Source: Larix kaempferi
Taxonomy: Eukaryota > Streptophyta > Pinopsida > Pinales > Pinaceae
Reading direction: 5' to 3'
Assembly: GCA_027924585.1 (NCBI GenBank)
Contig: BSBM01000140.1
Location: 6,836,001-6,900,000 of the forward strand
DNA length: 64,000 bases
Shown here: positions 35,430 to 47,833 of the stretch, piece by piece
Numbering within the stretch: the stretch's first letter is position 1
Layout: the number at the start of each line of letters is the position of its first letter
The notes under the pieces: model-generated
Database searches by the model: none
Seen by the model: only the letters and a program-made list of their open reading frames with translations
Told to the model about the DNA's origin: nothing
Program-made: the position numbers and the translations under genes

Positions 35430-38400
35430 GTCCAAATGACATATGGTATTTAGACTTAGGCTGTAGCAATCATATGATTGGTAATTTAAATCTATTTTCT
35501 AGTCTAGATAAATGATCAGTTCAAACTGATGTTACACTTGGAAACAATATTCAAGTTACTATTTTGGGTAAGGGTACTGTTGATATTCTAACCAAACATG
35601 GGGAGCAGAGAGCAGAAATTTATGCCTGATGTTTATTATGTTCAAGGTTTGAAGCATAATTTGATGAGTATTGGATAGTTGATGGAAAAAGGTTACAAAG
35701 TTCACATGGTAGGGAATCATTGTGCGATCCAAGATATATATCCCAACAATCAATTGATAGTAGAGGTGCAGATGACAAGCAATCGCTTGTTTCCTTTGAG
35801 GATAAGACCCATCATAAAAGAAAAAACAACTCAAGTTGTTCATACAATTCAGAATGAAAATTTTGGAGCTACATTCAAAGCAAAAAGCAAAGAAGCAGAC
35901 ATTCACTGCAACAAGGAAGAAAAAGAAAACACAATGCAAGCAACATTTCAAACAGAAATAAAGGATTAATCTTGGTTATGGCACTTCGGATTTGGACATC
36001 TGAACTTTGGTGGGCTGAAGCTACCACACATGAAGGATATGGTGAAAGGATTGCCATTAATTGAAAAGCCAGAGAGAATTTGTGAAGGCTGTATTTTTGG
36101 AAAACAACACAGAGAGACTTTTCCAGTTGGAAAGTCATATAGAGCTCTCACACCGCTTGAAATTGTGCACTCCGATATTTGTGGACCAATGCAAACACCG
36201 TCCATGGGAGGATGCACTTATCTTCTCACATTTATTGATGATTTCACAAGAAAAACATGGTTCTATTTTCTGAAACATAAATCTGATGTGTTTGGTTGTT
36301 TTCAGCAATTCAAGGCACTTGTGGAGAAGAAGAGTGGTTACAACATCAAAATATTAAGAACAGATAGAGCTGGTGTGTATGTTTCAAATGATTTCTTAAA
36401 TTTTTGTAAAAATCATGGCATACATAAGCAATTTACTGCGCGGTATACACCGCAGCAGAATGGTATCGCAGAAAGGAACAACATAACCATTATGGAGATG
36501 GCACGTAGTATGTTGGAAACCATGCATCTGTCAAATGAATACTGGGTTGAAGCAGTGGAAACTGCTGTATACATCATGAATCGATGTCCGATGAAGAGCG
36601 TGAAGAAAAAAGTCCCACAAGAAGCATCGACAAGTATGAAAGATAGTGTTTCACATTTAAATTTTTTTGGTTGTGTACCATACGCACATGTTCCAGATAA
36701 GCTAAGAAGAAAATTAGACAATATAGGACATAAATGCATTTTTATTGGATATTCTAAAGATACAAAAGCATACAAGTTGTATGATCCTATTGGAAGAAAA
36801 GTGATTATTAGTCGAGATGTTCAGTTTGTAGAAAATAAAGCATGGGATGGAATTGTAGAGAAGAATGTTAAATTCGTATCTCATGTCGAACATGATGACA
36901 TCGCAGAAGATGTGGTTGAGACTTCGCATGTGAATCAGGAATACGTAGCTCCATATACTCCCAGGACTGCGTAGCATGTTCCAATGCAAGGAGATCCAAC
37001 ACAAGTCACAGTTCAAGCAACTCCGACAAGCACACCAAGTGCACAACAAAATCCATCAAGTAGTTCGCGCAGTCCGACACCAGCAACTCTGACAAAGAAA
37101 AGAACTCTGGGTGAGATATATGAGACTGGTACACCTAATTCATTCTCTGTTTTTACATTATTTTCTCAAGTTAATGATCCACTAACATTTGAAGAAGTAG
37201 TTGAAGATAAAGTTTGGGCACAAGCCATGGATGAAGAAATAGAATGCATTGAGAAGAATCAAACATGGGAATTAGTTGATGTTCCTAAGGACAAGGATGT
37301 GATAAGTGTGAAATGGATCTATAATACCAAGCAAGATGCTGATGGAAATGTGCGGAAGCACAATACAAGATTGGTAGCAAGAGGATTCACTCAACAACCT
37401 ATAATAGACTTCAATGAAACCTTTGCACCTGTATCATGAATATTGGACTCTATCAGAATAGTTTTGGCCATCGCAGCTCATAAGACATGGCCTGTTTAAA
37501 TGGTTATTGGGAGGAATAAGTATATGTGGAGCAACCACAAATGTATGAAGTTCCAAGACAAGGACACAAAGTATATAAGTTGAAAAAGGCACTCTATGGT
37601 TTGAAGCAAGCGCCTAGATCTTGGTACAGTCACATTGACTCATACCTCATTCAAAATGGATTTCACAGAAGTGAATGTGAGCCAACGTTGTACACAAAAA
37701 TAAACAAGCAAGGTAATAAGCTAATTGTCTGCTTGTATGTACATGATTTAATATTTACTGGTGATTTTGGAATAGAATAATTTAGAACAGTCATGGGCTT
37801 ATGAATTATTTTATGGGCATTGAAGTCCAACAGAATGAAAATGGGATATTTATATCTTAGTTAAAGTATGTAAGTGATGTCTTGAACATATTTAAAATGT
37901 TAAACTGTAAGATAGCTCCAACACCAGTGATAACAGGTTTTAAATTGAGCAAGGATGATGATGGATCCAATGTAGATCCTACGCTATTTAAAAGGATCAT
38001 TGGTAGCCTTATGTGTCTTACAGCAACAAGGCCAGACATTATGTATGGAGTCAGCTTAATCTCAAGATTCATGGAGTCACCAAAAGAATCTCATTGGCAA
38101 GCAGGTAAAAGAATTCTAAGGTATGTAAGTGGAACAAAAGACTTTGGTATTTTGTATTCAACCTCAGAAAAATTTAAACTCATTGGGTACATTAATAACG
38201 ATAATGGAGGGAGCATGGATGACAGAAAAAGCACATCTGGGAATACATTTCATGTAGGAATAGGTGTTGTATCATGGGCTTCAAAGAAACATCCCATAGT
38301 AACTCTTTCTTCAACAAAAGCAGAGTATGTCGCAGCTACCAGCGCTGCATGTCAAGCCATTTAGATGAGGAAGATGTTAAGTGATCTGTCGCAGAACCAG

Positions 38401-38625
38401 CAAGAACCCACAGTCATTTACTGCGACAACAACTCAGCTATCGCACAGTCAAAGAATCATGCGTACCAGAAGAGAACCAAGAACATCGACACAAGGTATC
38501 ATTTTATCAAAGAATTGATTAACACCAAAGAAATCTGTTTAGAATTTTGCAAGTCTGAAGATAAGGTAGCAGACATATTTACAAAACCATTGGCAAGGGA
38601 CACATTCCAATATATGCAAAGTTGA
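35430..38625 (+). pseudogene. Copia pol of element D: protease, integrase, RT, RNase H
   Basis: The protease near 35450 reads WYLDLGCSNHM with Asp kept but Ser changed. The integrase, 35967-36974, is well preserved: HFGFGH, CEGCIFGK, HSDICGPM (Asp), LRTDRAGVY (Asp), TPQQNGIAERN (Glu), and an open frame of 314 codons. RT is broken into pieces in different frames (36984-37439, 37526-37780), and the catalytic box reads YVHD instead of YVDD. RNase H (37882-38625) has DRKSTSGNTFHVG, SSTKAEYVAATS and YCDNNSAI, with one TAG near 38362. Integrase has stayed more intact than RT in this copy. Confidence 0.88.
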
Positions 38626-38738
38626 TTAGGAGTGACAAGTTCTATGCAGTGAACTTAGTCATGCATAGAGCATGTTTCAACTCTGAAATATTTTGTAATA
38701 TTTTGTTTTTCTTTAAAAATCCCCATCCGCTCATAATT

Positions 38739-38747
38739 AAGGGGGAC
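38739..38747 (+). promoter_or_regulatory. Polypurine tract of element D
   Basis: AAGGGGGAC directly before the 3' LTR. Confidence 0.85.
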
Positions 38748-39529
38748 TGTTGAAATATTGTAATTAATGAGCTGATAGCGTATTAGATATGTGTCGGCTT
38801 TGTTAGACTCTCAATTAGTCATTTTTTCAATCCGCAATGTAAGACAGTCAGTCAGTTTGCAGCCAATCTGTCTCACGACAAGTTAGTATTTATGTAACCA
38901 CGTTTGTATTTTGCAGGCTCATAACTTCTTAGGTAGAAATTTATTTCAGTCTTTAATGTAACCCTGTAACTTCCAGGTGAAGCTAAACCTAAGTTTGTGT
39001 ATAAATGAAAACCTCTCACAGAAGTAAGATAGAGATAGAGATAAGAGATGTGTGAAGAGAAGAAGTGAAGATGCCTGAAGTGTGTGAAGAGCCCAAGCTC
39101 TGTGAATGTAAAAGATTGAAGTAAAATATCATCTCTCAGTAGTGCGGAAAAATTACTCTATTTTACAACGGTAATATATAAGTCTTTAGTTCTATGTATT
39201 CATTCTCAAGAATGTTGGTTTATGCATGCTGCACATCTTCTCCATATTGACCTGTGTAAATGGATTTTACATTTACGGTCTATAAATCAAATCAAGATTC
39301 CAAGTATTTCATGGTGGTAAATTTCCTAGTTTAACGCGCTCTAACATTGGGCATATGTTTCAATTCTTATATTTCAGCATGAAATATCTTTATACAAAGT
39401 CTATTTAAGATTGGGTTATGCGCAGTTAAATAGGTATGTGAAGTTAACTTATGCGCAGTTAATCTTCGTAAAGTTAAAAAAGTGTGCAAAAGTAAATTTG
39501 TGTGAAGTGCAAAGTTTATGCAAAGTTCA
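38748..39529 (+). repeat. 3' LTR of element D, left part
   Basis: Matches 33377 onward. It is interrupted after GTTCA (39525-39529) by element C and continues at 52628. Confidence 0.92.
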
Positions 39530-40212
39530 TGTTAGAACAGTAATCCATACTTAGTACCATAGTACATAACCATAGTCAAATTTTTATTGTTCATGTGCTT
39601 AATCACACCATAGTTTGGACTAGGTGACTTTAGTTGGTCAAATACCCACATTTGAGAGTGTTCACACCCACTTCCAAGCAAACTAGTTCACCCAACCTCC
39701 TGTTTTGTCCACAAGTGCGCCCTCATTAAATGCTGGAGTGCCCTGTCTCCTTGATTTGGGGAATTTCAGTTGACTAGGGGCGCTAGGGTGGATTTTGCCC
39801 AATTTTGGTTAGATTTGGAGCATTTATTGCTCCCTTGGTCCTCCCAAACACCTCTACTTGCTCACCCACGCCTACCTTGGCCTCATTTATGACCCAGTAT
39901 GCTTCAGCCACCTTCACACCTAAATTCGTGACTGTTTGGGATGATTAGGACAGAGTTGGACCCACCTAGGGGGGATTGAGGCCAATTTGGAAATTTTGAC
40001 TTGTATACTAATGCTCTTGAATTTATCATGGATGTAATAAAAACCTATTCTTAACATTTTTACATGTTAGACAGTCAGTTAATGAAAATATTAAGCTCAC
40101 ATTGTGTGTAAAATTATCTCCTTTTTCAAGTTTTTTCACTGGTTTTGCAAATTAATTCAATTTTGTGAGGTTCTCCATAGCTCCTAGATCTTCTGTGATC
40201 AAAATACTCACA
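39530..40212 (+). repeat. 5' LTR of element C (683 bp)
   Basis: TGTTAG...CACA, followed at once by the primer-binding site. Confidence 0.93.
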
Positions 40213-40225
40213 TGGTATCAGAGGC
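40213..40225 (+). promoter_or_regulatory. Primer-binding site of element C
   Basis: TGGTATCAGAGGC, complementary to the 3' end of initiator tRNA-Met. Confidence 0.88.
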
Positions 40226-40352
40226 ATTGTGGATTTAGTGAGTTGCAGTTCAACATTGAGCATTGAACTGCATTCTAGAGACGATTTCCAGATAAAAATT
40301 GAGTGTTTTTTGCAGGTGTTTCAGTAGTTTTCTCACCATTAACGCAGCAGTC

Positions 40353-41095
40353 ATGGAAGCAAACCAAATGTTGCTCACACCCTTCAATTTTTTTGATAGG
40401 AAGGCTGGAATGGTTATCAAGCTGAGATCTAAGGGTCTCTATAGAATATCCATGGGCATAGAAGTGGAGCCAAACTATGCTGTGGAGAAAGCAAAGTACT
40501 ACAATCGACTTGATGAAGCTTATGGATTGCTATGCGTGAGCATTTCGAGGGAACTCTTGTTTCATACAGACAGTTTGACAACCCCCAACGAAGTATGGGT
40601 GAAGCTAGAATCACTCTTTGGGAAAACTGATGAACTGAGAGGCCACCAGCTTGAAAACGAGCTCATTAGCTTGAGCCTAGCGCATTTTGAAACCCCAGGA
40701 GTTCTTCACGAAGTTCAAGTCACTAGTGCTTCAACTGCAACAATGTGGAATTGTTAAGAAGGAGGAACAACTGATTATGTCCATCCTTTCGAAGCTAGGC
40801 CCATAATTTTCTATATTTGTTAGCACATTTCACTTAGCCAAAATGACCCTTCAAAACTGGCAAATGCCATCACTAGCTACCTTCATGGAGTGTCTCACTC
40901 AGGAGCAGGACAAACTAGTTCAGATGGGTACCATAAAATCAAAGGACCAAGCACTGGCAATGGGTGTTTCAAATGCCAACAAGGGCAAGCAGAAATCCAA
41001 GAATTCGAAGCAGCCAGAGAAGAGGAAGTTTGACAAGACCAAGTCTGTAGATGGAGGTTCGAATCTGTCAAAGGAGAAAGAAAAGAAGGGAAAGG
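40353..41095 (+). pseudogene. Copia gag of element C, 5' part
   Basis: Starts at ATG 40353 (MEANQMLLTPFNFFDRK). It carries UBN2-type gag motifs: YYNRLDEAYGLLCVSISREL, PNEVWVKLESLFGK and LENELISLSLAHFE. A frameshift near 40740 moves reading to the frame of SLATFMECLTQEQDKLVQMG (40843 on), and a stop lies before FSIFVSTFHLA. The C-terminal Lys-rich stretch runs to the insertion point of element B at 41095 and continues beyond it at 48440. Confidence 0.85.
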
Positions 41096-41701
41096 TGTTG
41101 ATGTATATGTAACTTCGGAATGTATTTCACATATATGTATATTGTATTCCTATAGAGATGGTATTATTCCTCTATAAGGAAGTGTCGTCATTTATATTGT
41201 AAGTGTCATAACTTATACTTGATGGGTTATTAGACCACCTTGTTTGGGGTTGGCCCTGTATAAGTCATGTGGGTCAAAGGGTTATTAGACCACCCTATTG
41301 GGTGTCGGCCCACTCAGCATTATGTTATGTGGTAAATTTCGAGCCTACATGAGTTAGGTAAAAAGGCAAGTCAAGTCAAGTATAAATAGAGTGCGGGAGG
41401 CACTCTATTTGCTCACTCACTTCTCACCCATGCACTCAAGGAGGAGTGGCGCACTTATGGAGGAGGAGTATCTGCTGCTAGGTTATGTCTATCTCTCATG
41501 GTTGGTTGTATCATTGCTCTATCTATCTCTGAGGAAGTTATTGGGGTTTTTCGCCTTTATGGTTTTCCCCAAGTAAATCTTTGTGTCTCTTGTGTGCTTG
41601 CATTATTGTCTCCATGATTGATATGCTGTAGATATGCTGTACATGTTGTTCTCTCAGTTAAGATCCTAGATCATATTGAAGTAAATTATGAAAAATTAAC
41701 A
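41096..41701 (+). repeat. 5' LTR of element B (606 bp)
   Basis: TGTTGATGTATATG...AAAATTAACA, with TATAAATA at 41381-41388. The 61-codon ORF after the TATA box is repeated in the other LTR and is not a gene. Confidence 0.94.
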
Positions 41702-41713
41702 TGGTATCAGAGC
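41702..41713 (+). promoter_or_regulatory. Primer-binding site of element B
   Basis: TGGTATCAGAGC, an exact initiator-tRNA-Met complement, directly abutting the LTR. Confidence 0.92.
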
Positions 41714-42064
41714 TAGCCTGAAAGAAGGCATGATATGGCATGTATGACACTTGTTGCACTTACGATGTTAGGGCTTGATATAGCAAAAACCAGTCATCGT
41801 AGCACTTTCACTATAAATCTGTTTTGGCGAAGTTTTCATATCTGAAATTGTTATAGGCCGAAGCTACGATCTCCAAGTATCTTGTGTCCAAAGGAAAACC
41901 TCTAATTCGTTGTACTTTGTGATTTATGATCTGTACAATATAGGGTTTCTGCCTCTTCCAGATCTGAGTCAAAATCAGGTGACCTTGGGAAAAAGGTCAT
42001 ATCTTGGGCTAGGAAGCTCCAAATGAAATTTCGTAAAAAGTGACAGGTAGTACACAGTCTGTAC

Positions 42065-42440
42065 TATCTCAAAAAACTTTTTCAGAGGCCGAAGTTGAAC
42101 CAGTGATACGTGGAACTCCGTACAAGTTCGCTCTCCTGTATTATCCCATAAACAGGTCACGTTGCGACATTTGGCATAACTCTCTCTCAGAGAGTCCAAT
42201 TGAGGTCAGACTTGTCAGTATGGAAAGGTAACAGGCCTAGATATCTCAGAAAACTTTTTCAGAGGCCGAAGTTAAAACAATGACACGTGGCACGCCGTAC
42301 AAGTTCGCTCTCCTGTTTTATCCCAAAACAGGTCGTGTTGCGACATTTGGCATAACTCTCTCTCAGAGAATCCAATTGAGGTCAGACCTGTCAGGATGGA
42401 AAGATAACAGGTCAGGATATCTCAGGAAACTTTTTCAGAC
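42065..42440 (+). repeat. 177-bp tandem repeat in the leader of B (two copies plus a partial third)
   Basis: Units start at TATCTCARRAAACTTTTTCAG near 42065, 42242 and 42418. Each contains GTACAAGTTCGCTCTCCTGT and GCGACATTTGGCATAACTCT. Non-coding. Confidence 0.88.
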
Positions 42441-42542
42441 CCTGTGGATCAAAAATTTTGGAGTTACACCAGAAACAATCAGGTACATATTTCTGTCAAA
42501 ACAAAATTATTTTTTGGTACCTTCATTCATGGCTTCCGGAAT

Positions 42543-42841
42543 TTAGGGCTTTGGAGAAAGTTGGAATTTTTGTAATCGGAGACCACAGCTGGATGCTACT
42601 CATCAAAATAGAAATTTAGAGACCAAGATCAGAATTTTTGGTTGGGCATAAGGCCGGGCTTGATTAGACCCTAGTTCGGGACTTTGATCAGAAAAGTGGA
42701 AAATTAGGGCTTTTGTAAAAATGGGAATTTTTGAAATCTGTGACCACGGCTGGAAGCTCCTCAGAAAAATAGAAGCTTCTAGATTTGGATCAAACACTTT
42801 GATTGGGCAGAAGAGTGGGCTTCATCAAACCCCAGTTCAGG
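42543..42841 (+). repeat. 161-bp tandem repeat in the leader of B (two diverged copies)
   Basis: Units begin TTAGGGCTTT at 42543 and 42704 and share GACCACRGCTGGA and GGGCTTSATYA segments. Non-coding. Confidence 0.8.
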
Positions 42842-43069
42842 GTCACGTCCAGTGAATCCAGAAGTTTCAAAAGCAAAATTGAGGAGTGAAACTTTGCAGT
42901 TTTCAATTTCTGAATATACCAACTTGATCAGCTCATCAAGGCACATATTTCTATCCTGTCAGAAGTTTGAAATTCAAAGTTTGAATTTTTGGGGTTTCTC
43001 TGACAAACCCATATCTAGCTCAAGGTCCAGTTCTGGCAAATCAAGTGGATTGGGTTAATCCTAGAAGAA

Positions 43070-43178
43070 GATGGATTGATCATCTGCATGAGTGAAGAAG
43101 TTCCTGTTTCAGAGGGAGATGAGGCTAAGGCCTTATATAAGAAGATTACAAGCGATCTCGACAGGTATGACTCATCGA
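43070..43178 (+). pseudogene. gag remnant of element B
   Basis: The frame reads MSEEVPVSEGDEAKALYKK, matching ISSEVPVPEEEEANTLHKK of element A gag. Only about 35 codons remain, so this is a scrap, not a gene. Confidence 0.6.
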
Positions 43179-44780
43179 GGTATGTTTCGATATTTGTCCA
43201 TGATTTAGTTTATGGTATGTTTGTCTTCATGTTATTACGGTTAGTACAATTTTGATTTTGGATTTGTCGTATCACCTTAACAAAATTATGAATGCATGAT
43301 AGAAGATATTCATTGGTTAGGGTGTTAACACTTATGATTGTACTAATGCATTATGGTGTTGTATGAGGTTTATGTTGTCTACTAACATGAAAGGTACACC
43401 AAGAAAGACAAATCATGTTCTGGTCCAAGAACATATGATCATGATAACATGAGGACAAAGATTCATCCATTGTCATGGATCTCATAGAAGATCCATTTAC
43501 GAGGTATGTATAACTTGGTTTTGTAATAGTTAACCTATGAGATATACAGGTTACTAGCACAAGTCATTGAAGAAGAACAAGAAGACATCATGTGAGTATG
43601 TTAGACATAAATAGCTAGCATGCTAATCCAGGTATGTTTTTCCTATATCAAGTTATAATCCTACCTTGTGTTAGGATCTTATACTGTTGTTGATAATGAT
43701 TATTCATGAAGTCATAATCATGGTTGTATGCATATTATGTTTCTTACCTTAATTGATGATATGACTAACCAGAAGAATCATGAAGGTATAGGTTTGAATA
43801 ATCACAGGTTTTATGCATAATATATCTCTTATCTTGTTTGATGATTCAACTAACCCGAAGAGTCATAGGTTTGAGTAATTATAGGTTTAGACATGTTATG
43901 CTTCTTATGATTTGATTAACCATAAGAATACTACATAAACCTTGAATGCTAATGCTTATTATTTCTGTTTGAAATGATCATGACTATACATGCTTGAGAT
44001 TATTGTGTTTTAATAGTATACTAATGAATGTATGATTTTATATGAGATCACAAGGATAACTCAATCATGATTCTAATAAGCATACATAGGGACCAAGAAT
44101 GAATATGAGTTGAAGAACAGGTAATCCAAGAAGCAAAGATCAAGAGGGAGTACACTCCAGTGGTTTATTAAAGGATGCAGATATTCAGAGGGAGTTGACC
44201 ATCTCTCTACATCCCACAACAGAAAGGTGTAGAAGAAGCTACTTCAGATTAGGACTCCAGCAGCTCTTGCAAGGAAGCGAAGACTCAGAGGGAGTCCACC
44301 CAACGAACAAACAAAGATAAGTATTTGAATTGTCATTTTTTAAATAATACTGTTCAATAATGAATATACTGATGTTCCTAGAATTAGGTTGTGTATTATG
44401 CATATTAGAATAGTTGCATTGATGAACAATATACTACTAATATACATGGGTAAGTGGTCTATGGCACTGTACAACATTCCATTGCTACTTATCTAGAATG
44501 AAACCTCTTTGCTGACATGTTGGGAGTTGTGCACACTCTTAACAATGTTCTGGTAGAGATTGGAAGGCATCTAGAAAGTTATGGGATATGGATAAATGTT
44601 GTATTGAAGCATTGGCTAAGATAATTGCATGACTGTATGACATATTTCTTTATGTGTAAGAATTTGTTCTGAAAACTATGAGATGTTTTCTAATCATGCA
44701 ATTTAACTTGTTGTGTAGGAAAGATCGTATGCCATCTCCTACAAAAGGACTACAACATTTGTTCTAGCAACAAAGATATT
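43179..44780 (+). other. Non-coding interior of element B
   Basis: No integrase or protease was found. The motif AGAGGGAGT occurs at 44143, 44187 and 44287, identical to the core of the element's own PPT at 47826. Several AGGTATG strings resemble splice donors, but no gene model could be built. The origin of this filler is unknown. Confidence 0.55.
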
Positions 44781-44789
44781 TATTGAAGA

Positions 44790-46102
44790 TATTGAAGTTC
44801 CCAGGATATGGGATGAAGAAATAGAATGCCATGATCCGTCGATCATGAAGAATGATGTTTGGGATGTAATCCCAAGACGTGAAGGGAAGTTTGTTATGAC
44901 TTCCAAATGGAACTATCAAATTAAGCATATTGCAGATGACAGCATTGAGAAATATAAAAGTGATGAAATAGTAGATACACCAGATGGATTTCAAGACAGC
45001 ATGGTGTAGTCAGATATGTGTGCAGAACTTGGTATGGTAGGATAGACAGCTTTCTATCCAGTTTGGGCTTTACCAAGAGTAAAGCAGATTCCAACCTTTA
45101 CTACAAGGTTGAGGAAGGAAATCCAGTGATACTACTTTTGTATGCGAATAACCTGTTTGTATCAAGTGAAGATAGATTGATTGCCGACATGCAGCGGAAG
45201 CTTACTGCCAAGTTTGAGATGAAGAACTTGGGGATGATACACTATTTATTTTTGGCATGGAGGTGTGGCAGAGTGATGGAATCTTCCTTGGACAAGGGAA
45301 GTATGCAGTAGAGATCCCAAAGAGGTTCGGGATGATGGATTGCAAGGCCATGGCCACACCTATGGCATCGAATCTGAAGCTTCTATGTGATGCTTCATCT
45401 GAGCCGGTTGATATCACTATGTATCGTCAGATGATTGGGTCCTTGATGTACCTAACGAACACGAGACCAGACATTTGCTTTGCTGTGAACACATTGAGTT
45501 AGCTCCTGACAGATCCGAGGAGTGTTCACCTGGTTGCTGTAAAGCATGTTCTGAGGTACTTGAAGGGTACAGTGGATTATGGGCTCAGGTATGAGGCAAA
45601 TCAAAAGTTTAACCTGCAGGGTTATGTTGATTCAGATTGGGTTGGCAGTGCTACAGATAGGAAGAGCACATCTGGGTGCTGCTTCAGTATGGGATAAGGT
45701 GTGATCTCTTGGTTTAGCAGGAAGCAGTCCTGCATAGCACTGAGTACAGCTGAGGCAGAGTATGTTGCAGCCTGCTCAGCTAGTTGCGAGGCAGTATGGC
45801 TATGGAAGCTACTGTCTGAGTTACTTGATCTCCCGTTGGAGGCTACTGGTATCTTCTGTGATAACCAGAGTTGTGTGAAGCTGTCCGAGAACCCAGTGTT
45901 TCATGACAGGTCGAAACACATAGAGATCAAATATCACTATATCAGAGATATGGTGCAGAGAGGAGCTATGAAGCTCCTGTATGTTGCGACGGACGAGCAG
46001 ATTGCAGATGTGCTGACGAAGCCACTAGCCAGGGTGAAGTTCGAGTACTTCAGAGAGAGGCTCGGCGTGCTTCAGATCGAGGATACTTCGAGGAAGAAGT
46101 GA
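44790..46102 (+). pseudogene. Deleted RT and RNase H of element B
   Basis: The RT start (NDVWDVIPRREGKFVMTSKW, DDSIEKYK) jumps to DTPDGFQDSM and then [20 protein letters not shown]. Compared with A, it has lost the segment from KARFV to the EQPLGF region and the [12 protein letters not shown] block. The catalytic box reads LLLYANNLFV instead of [10 protein letters not shown], so both metal-binding Asp are gone. RNase H is largely intact: GYVDSDWVGSATDRKSTSG, STAEAEYVAACS, IFCDNQSCVKL, DVLTKPLARVKFEYFRERLG. Stops occur near 45009, 45312, 45500 and 45696. It ends with a TGA at 46100-46102. Confidence 0.88.
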
Positions 46103-46199
46103 TGGACACATTTGCTGAAGCCATTCCAATCATGTTGGAAGGAGGATCATTCACATGACTGTGGATGTAAGCGCTGGATGATGAGCATCAGGATGATGT

Positions 46200-46760
46200 T
46201 CTGGTTTCTGCTTGATATGATCAGTTGGATCATTTTTATGTATGTATGTACGCATCATGTTGGATGCTGGATATGATCAGTTGGATCATTTTTATGTATG
46301 TATGTATGCATCATGTTGGATGCTGGATATGATCAGTTGGATCATTTATGTATGTATGCATCATGTTGGATGCTAGATATGATCAGTTGGATCATGTGTA
46401 CGTATTTTGTATATTCATCATGTTGGATGCTTGGACCATGTATTTGTATATGTATCAAGTGGATACATTGTATGATCAGGTGGATCATGTATGATGATAT
46501 GTATCATGTATTTGTATCAGGTGGATACATTGATGATCAGGAGGGTCATGTATGATGATATGTATCAGGTAGATACTTGGTATGCATCAGGTAGATGCAT
46601 TGATGATCAGGAGGATCATGTATGATGATATGTATCATGTATTTGTATCAGGTGGATACATTGATGATCAGGAGGATCATGTATGATGATATGTATCAGG
46701 TAGATACTTGGTATGCATCAGGTAGATGCATTGATGATCAGGTGGATCATGCAGCAGGAT
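46200..46760 (+). repeat. GATCAGGTGGATCAT repeats in the tail of B
   Basis: Irregular repeats of ATGATCAGKTGGATCATGTAT and GCATCATGTTGGATGCT, also present in the tail of A. Short palindromes (TGATCA, ATGATCAT) recur. Confidence 0.85.
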
Positions 46761-46999
46761 GTTGCAGTGATGATCAGGATGATCATAGATGACGAGCTTC
46801 AGGATGTTGCTCCAGATGACATGCAGCAGGATGTTGCAGTGATGATCAGGATGATCATAGATGACGAGCTTCAGGATGTTGCTCCAGATGACATGCAGCA
46901 GGATGTTGCAGTGATGATCAGGATGATCATAGATGACGAGCTTCAGGATGTTGCTCCAGATGACATGCAGCAGGACGTTGCAGTGATGATGATCAGGAT
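46750..46999 (+). repeat. 72-bp tandem repeat in the tail of B
   Basis: GATGACGAGCTTCAGGATG starts at 46788, 46860 and 46932, an exact 72-bp period and so 24 codons. The 102-codon ORF over it is repeat-driven. Confidence 0.9.
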
Positions 47000-47079
47000 G
47001 ATCATGGATACATCAGGATGATGTATGGTGAGTATTAGGTTGATACTCTATGGCCATGGATCAGGTTGTGCAGATGAGC

Positions 47080-47580
47080 ATGTAATTCGTTGCCCTGGGA
47101 GATTTGCAGATGGTCTTTCGAGGTTTTGCCTATGGCATGTAATTCGGTGCCCTGGGACATCTGGCAAATGCTCTTTCGAGGTTTTGCTCTGGGAGGACAT
47201 GTAATTCGTTGCCCTGGGAGATCTGCAGATAGTCTTTCGAGGTTTTTCCTATGGCATATAATAGCGCCCTGGGATATCTGGCAGATGCTCTTGCGAGGTT
47301 TTGTCCCATGGCATGTAATTCGTTTCCCTGGGAGATCCGATAGGTTGGGCTGTGTGCCCGTAATCAGTCCTGGGATGCTCTTGCGAGGTTTTTCCATGAC
47401 CACATGTAATTCGTTGCCCTGGGAGATCCTATAGGTAGAGCTGTGTGCTCGTAACAGCCTGGGATGCTCTTGCAAGGTTTTGTGGTGAGGTCACATGTAA
47501 TTCGTTGCCCTGGGAGATCCTATAGGTAGAGTTGTGTGCTCGTAACAGCCTGGGATGCTCTTTCGAGGTTTTGTGACGCA
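47080..47580 (+). repeat. Seven-copy ATGTAATTCGTTGCCCTGGG repeat in the tail of B
   Basis: Copies start at 47080, 47137, 47199, 47256, 47313, 47404 and 47495, spaced 57-91 bp, each followed by a TCTTTCGAGGTTTTG-type arm. Both strands show ORFs through it, which I reject as genes. Confidence 0.88.
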
Positions 47581-47824
47581 CGTAAAAGTCCTGAGGATTC
47601 CACAGTATGGCCAGTGATGATGAAGACCTGCAGGTGGTGGGCCTACATCCAGTATGAAAAAGGACTGGCTCTGTAGAACTTCCTATGACGAGTAGATTCA
47701 GAGATTGATTGAGATAGCAGCAGCAGTGACGATGATGATGACTCGATGACGATTATCCAGTAATGATGATCCAGAGAAGATGACTTGTGCTAGAAGAACT
47801 ATGCTGAGAAATACCTTCCTAGTT

Positions 47825-47833
47825 AAGAGGGAG
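47825..47833 (+). promoter_or_regulatory. Polypurine tract of element B
   Basis: AAGAGGGAG immediately before the 3' LTR. Confidence 0.88.

Noticed and set aside
46713-47475. ORFs of 102, 114 and 146 codons on both strands in the tail of element B
   Set aside because: They lie exactly on tandem arrays and read the repeat unit in every frame.
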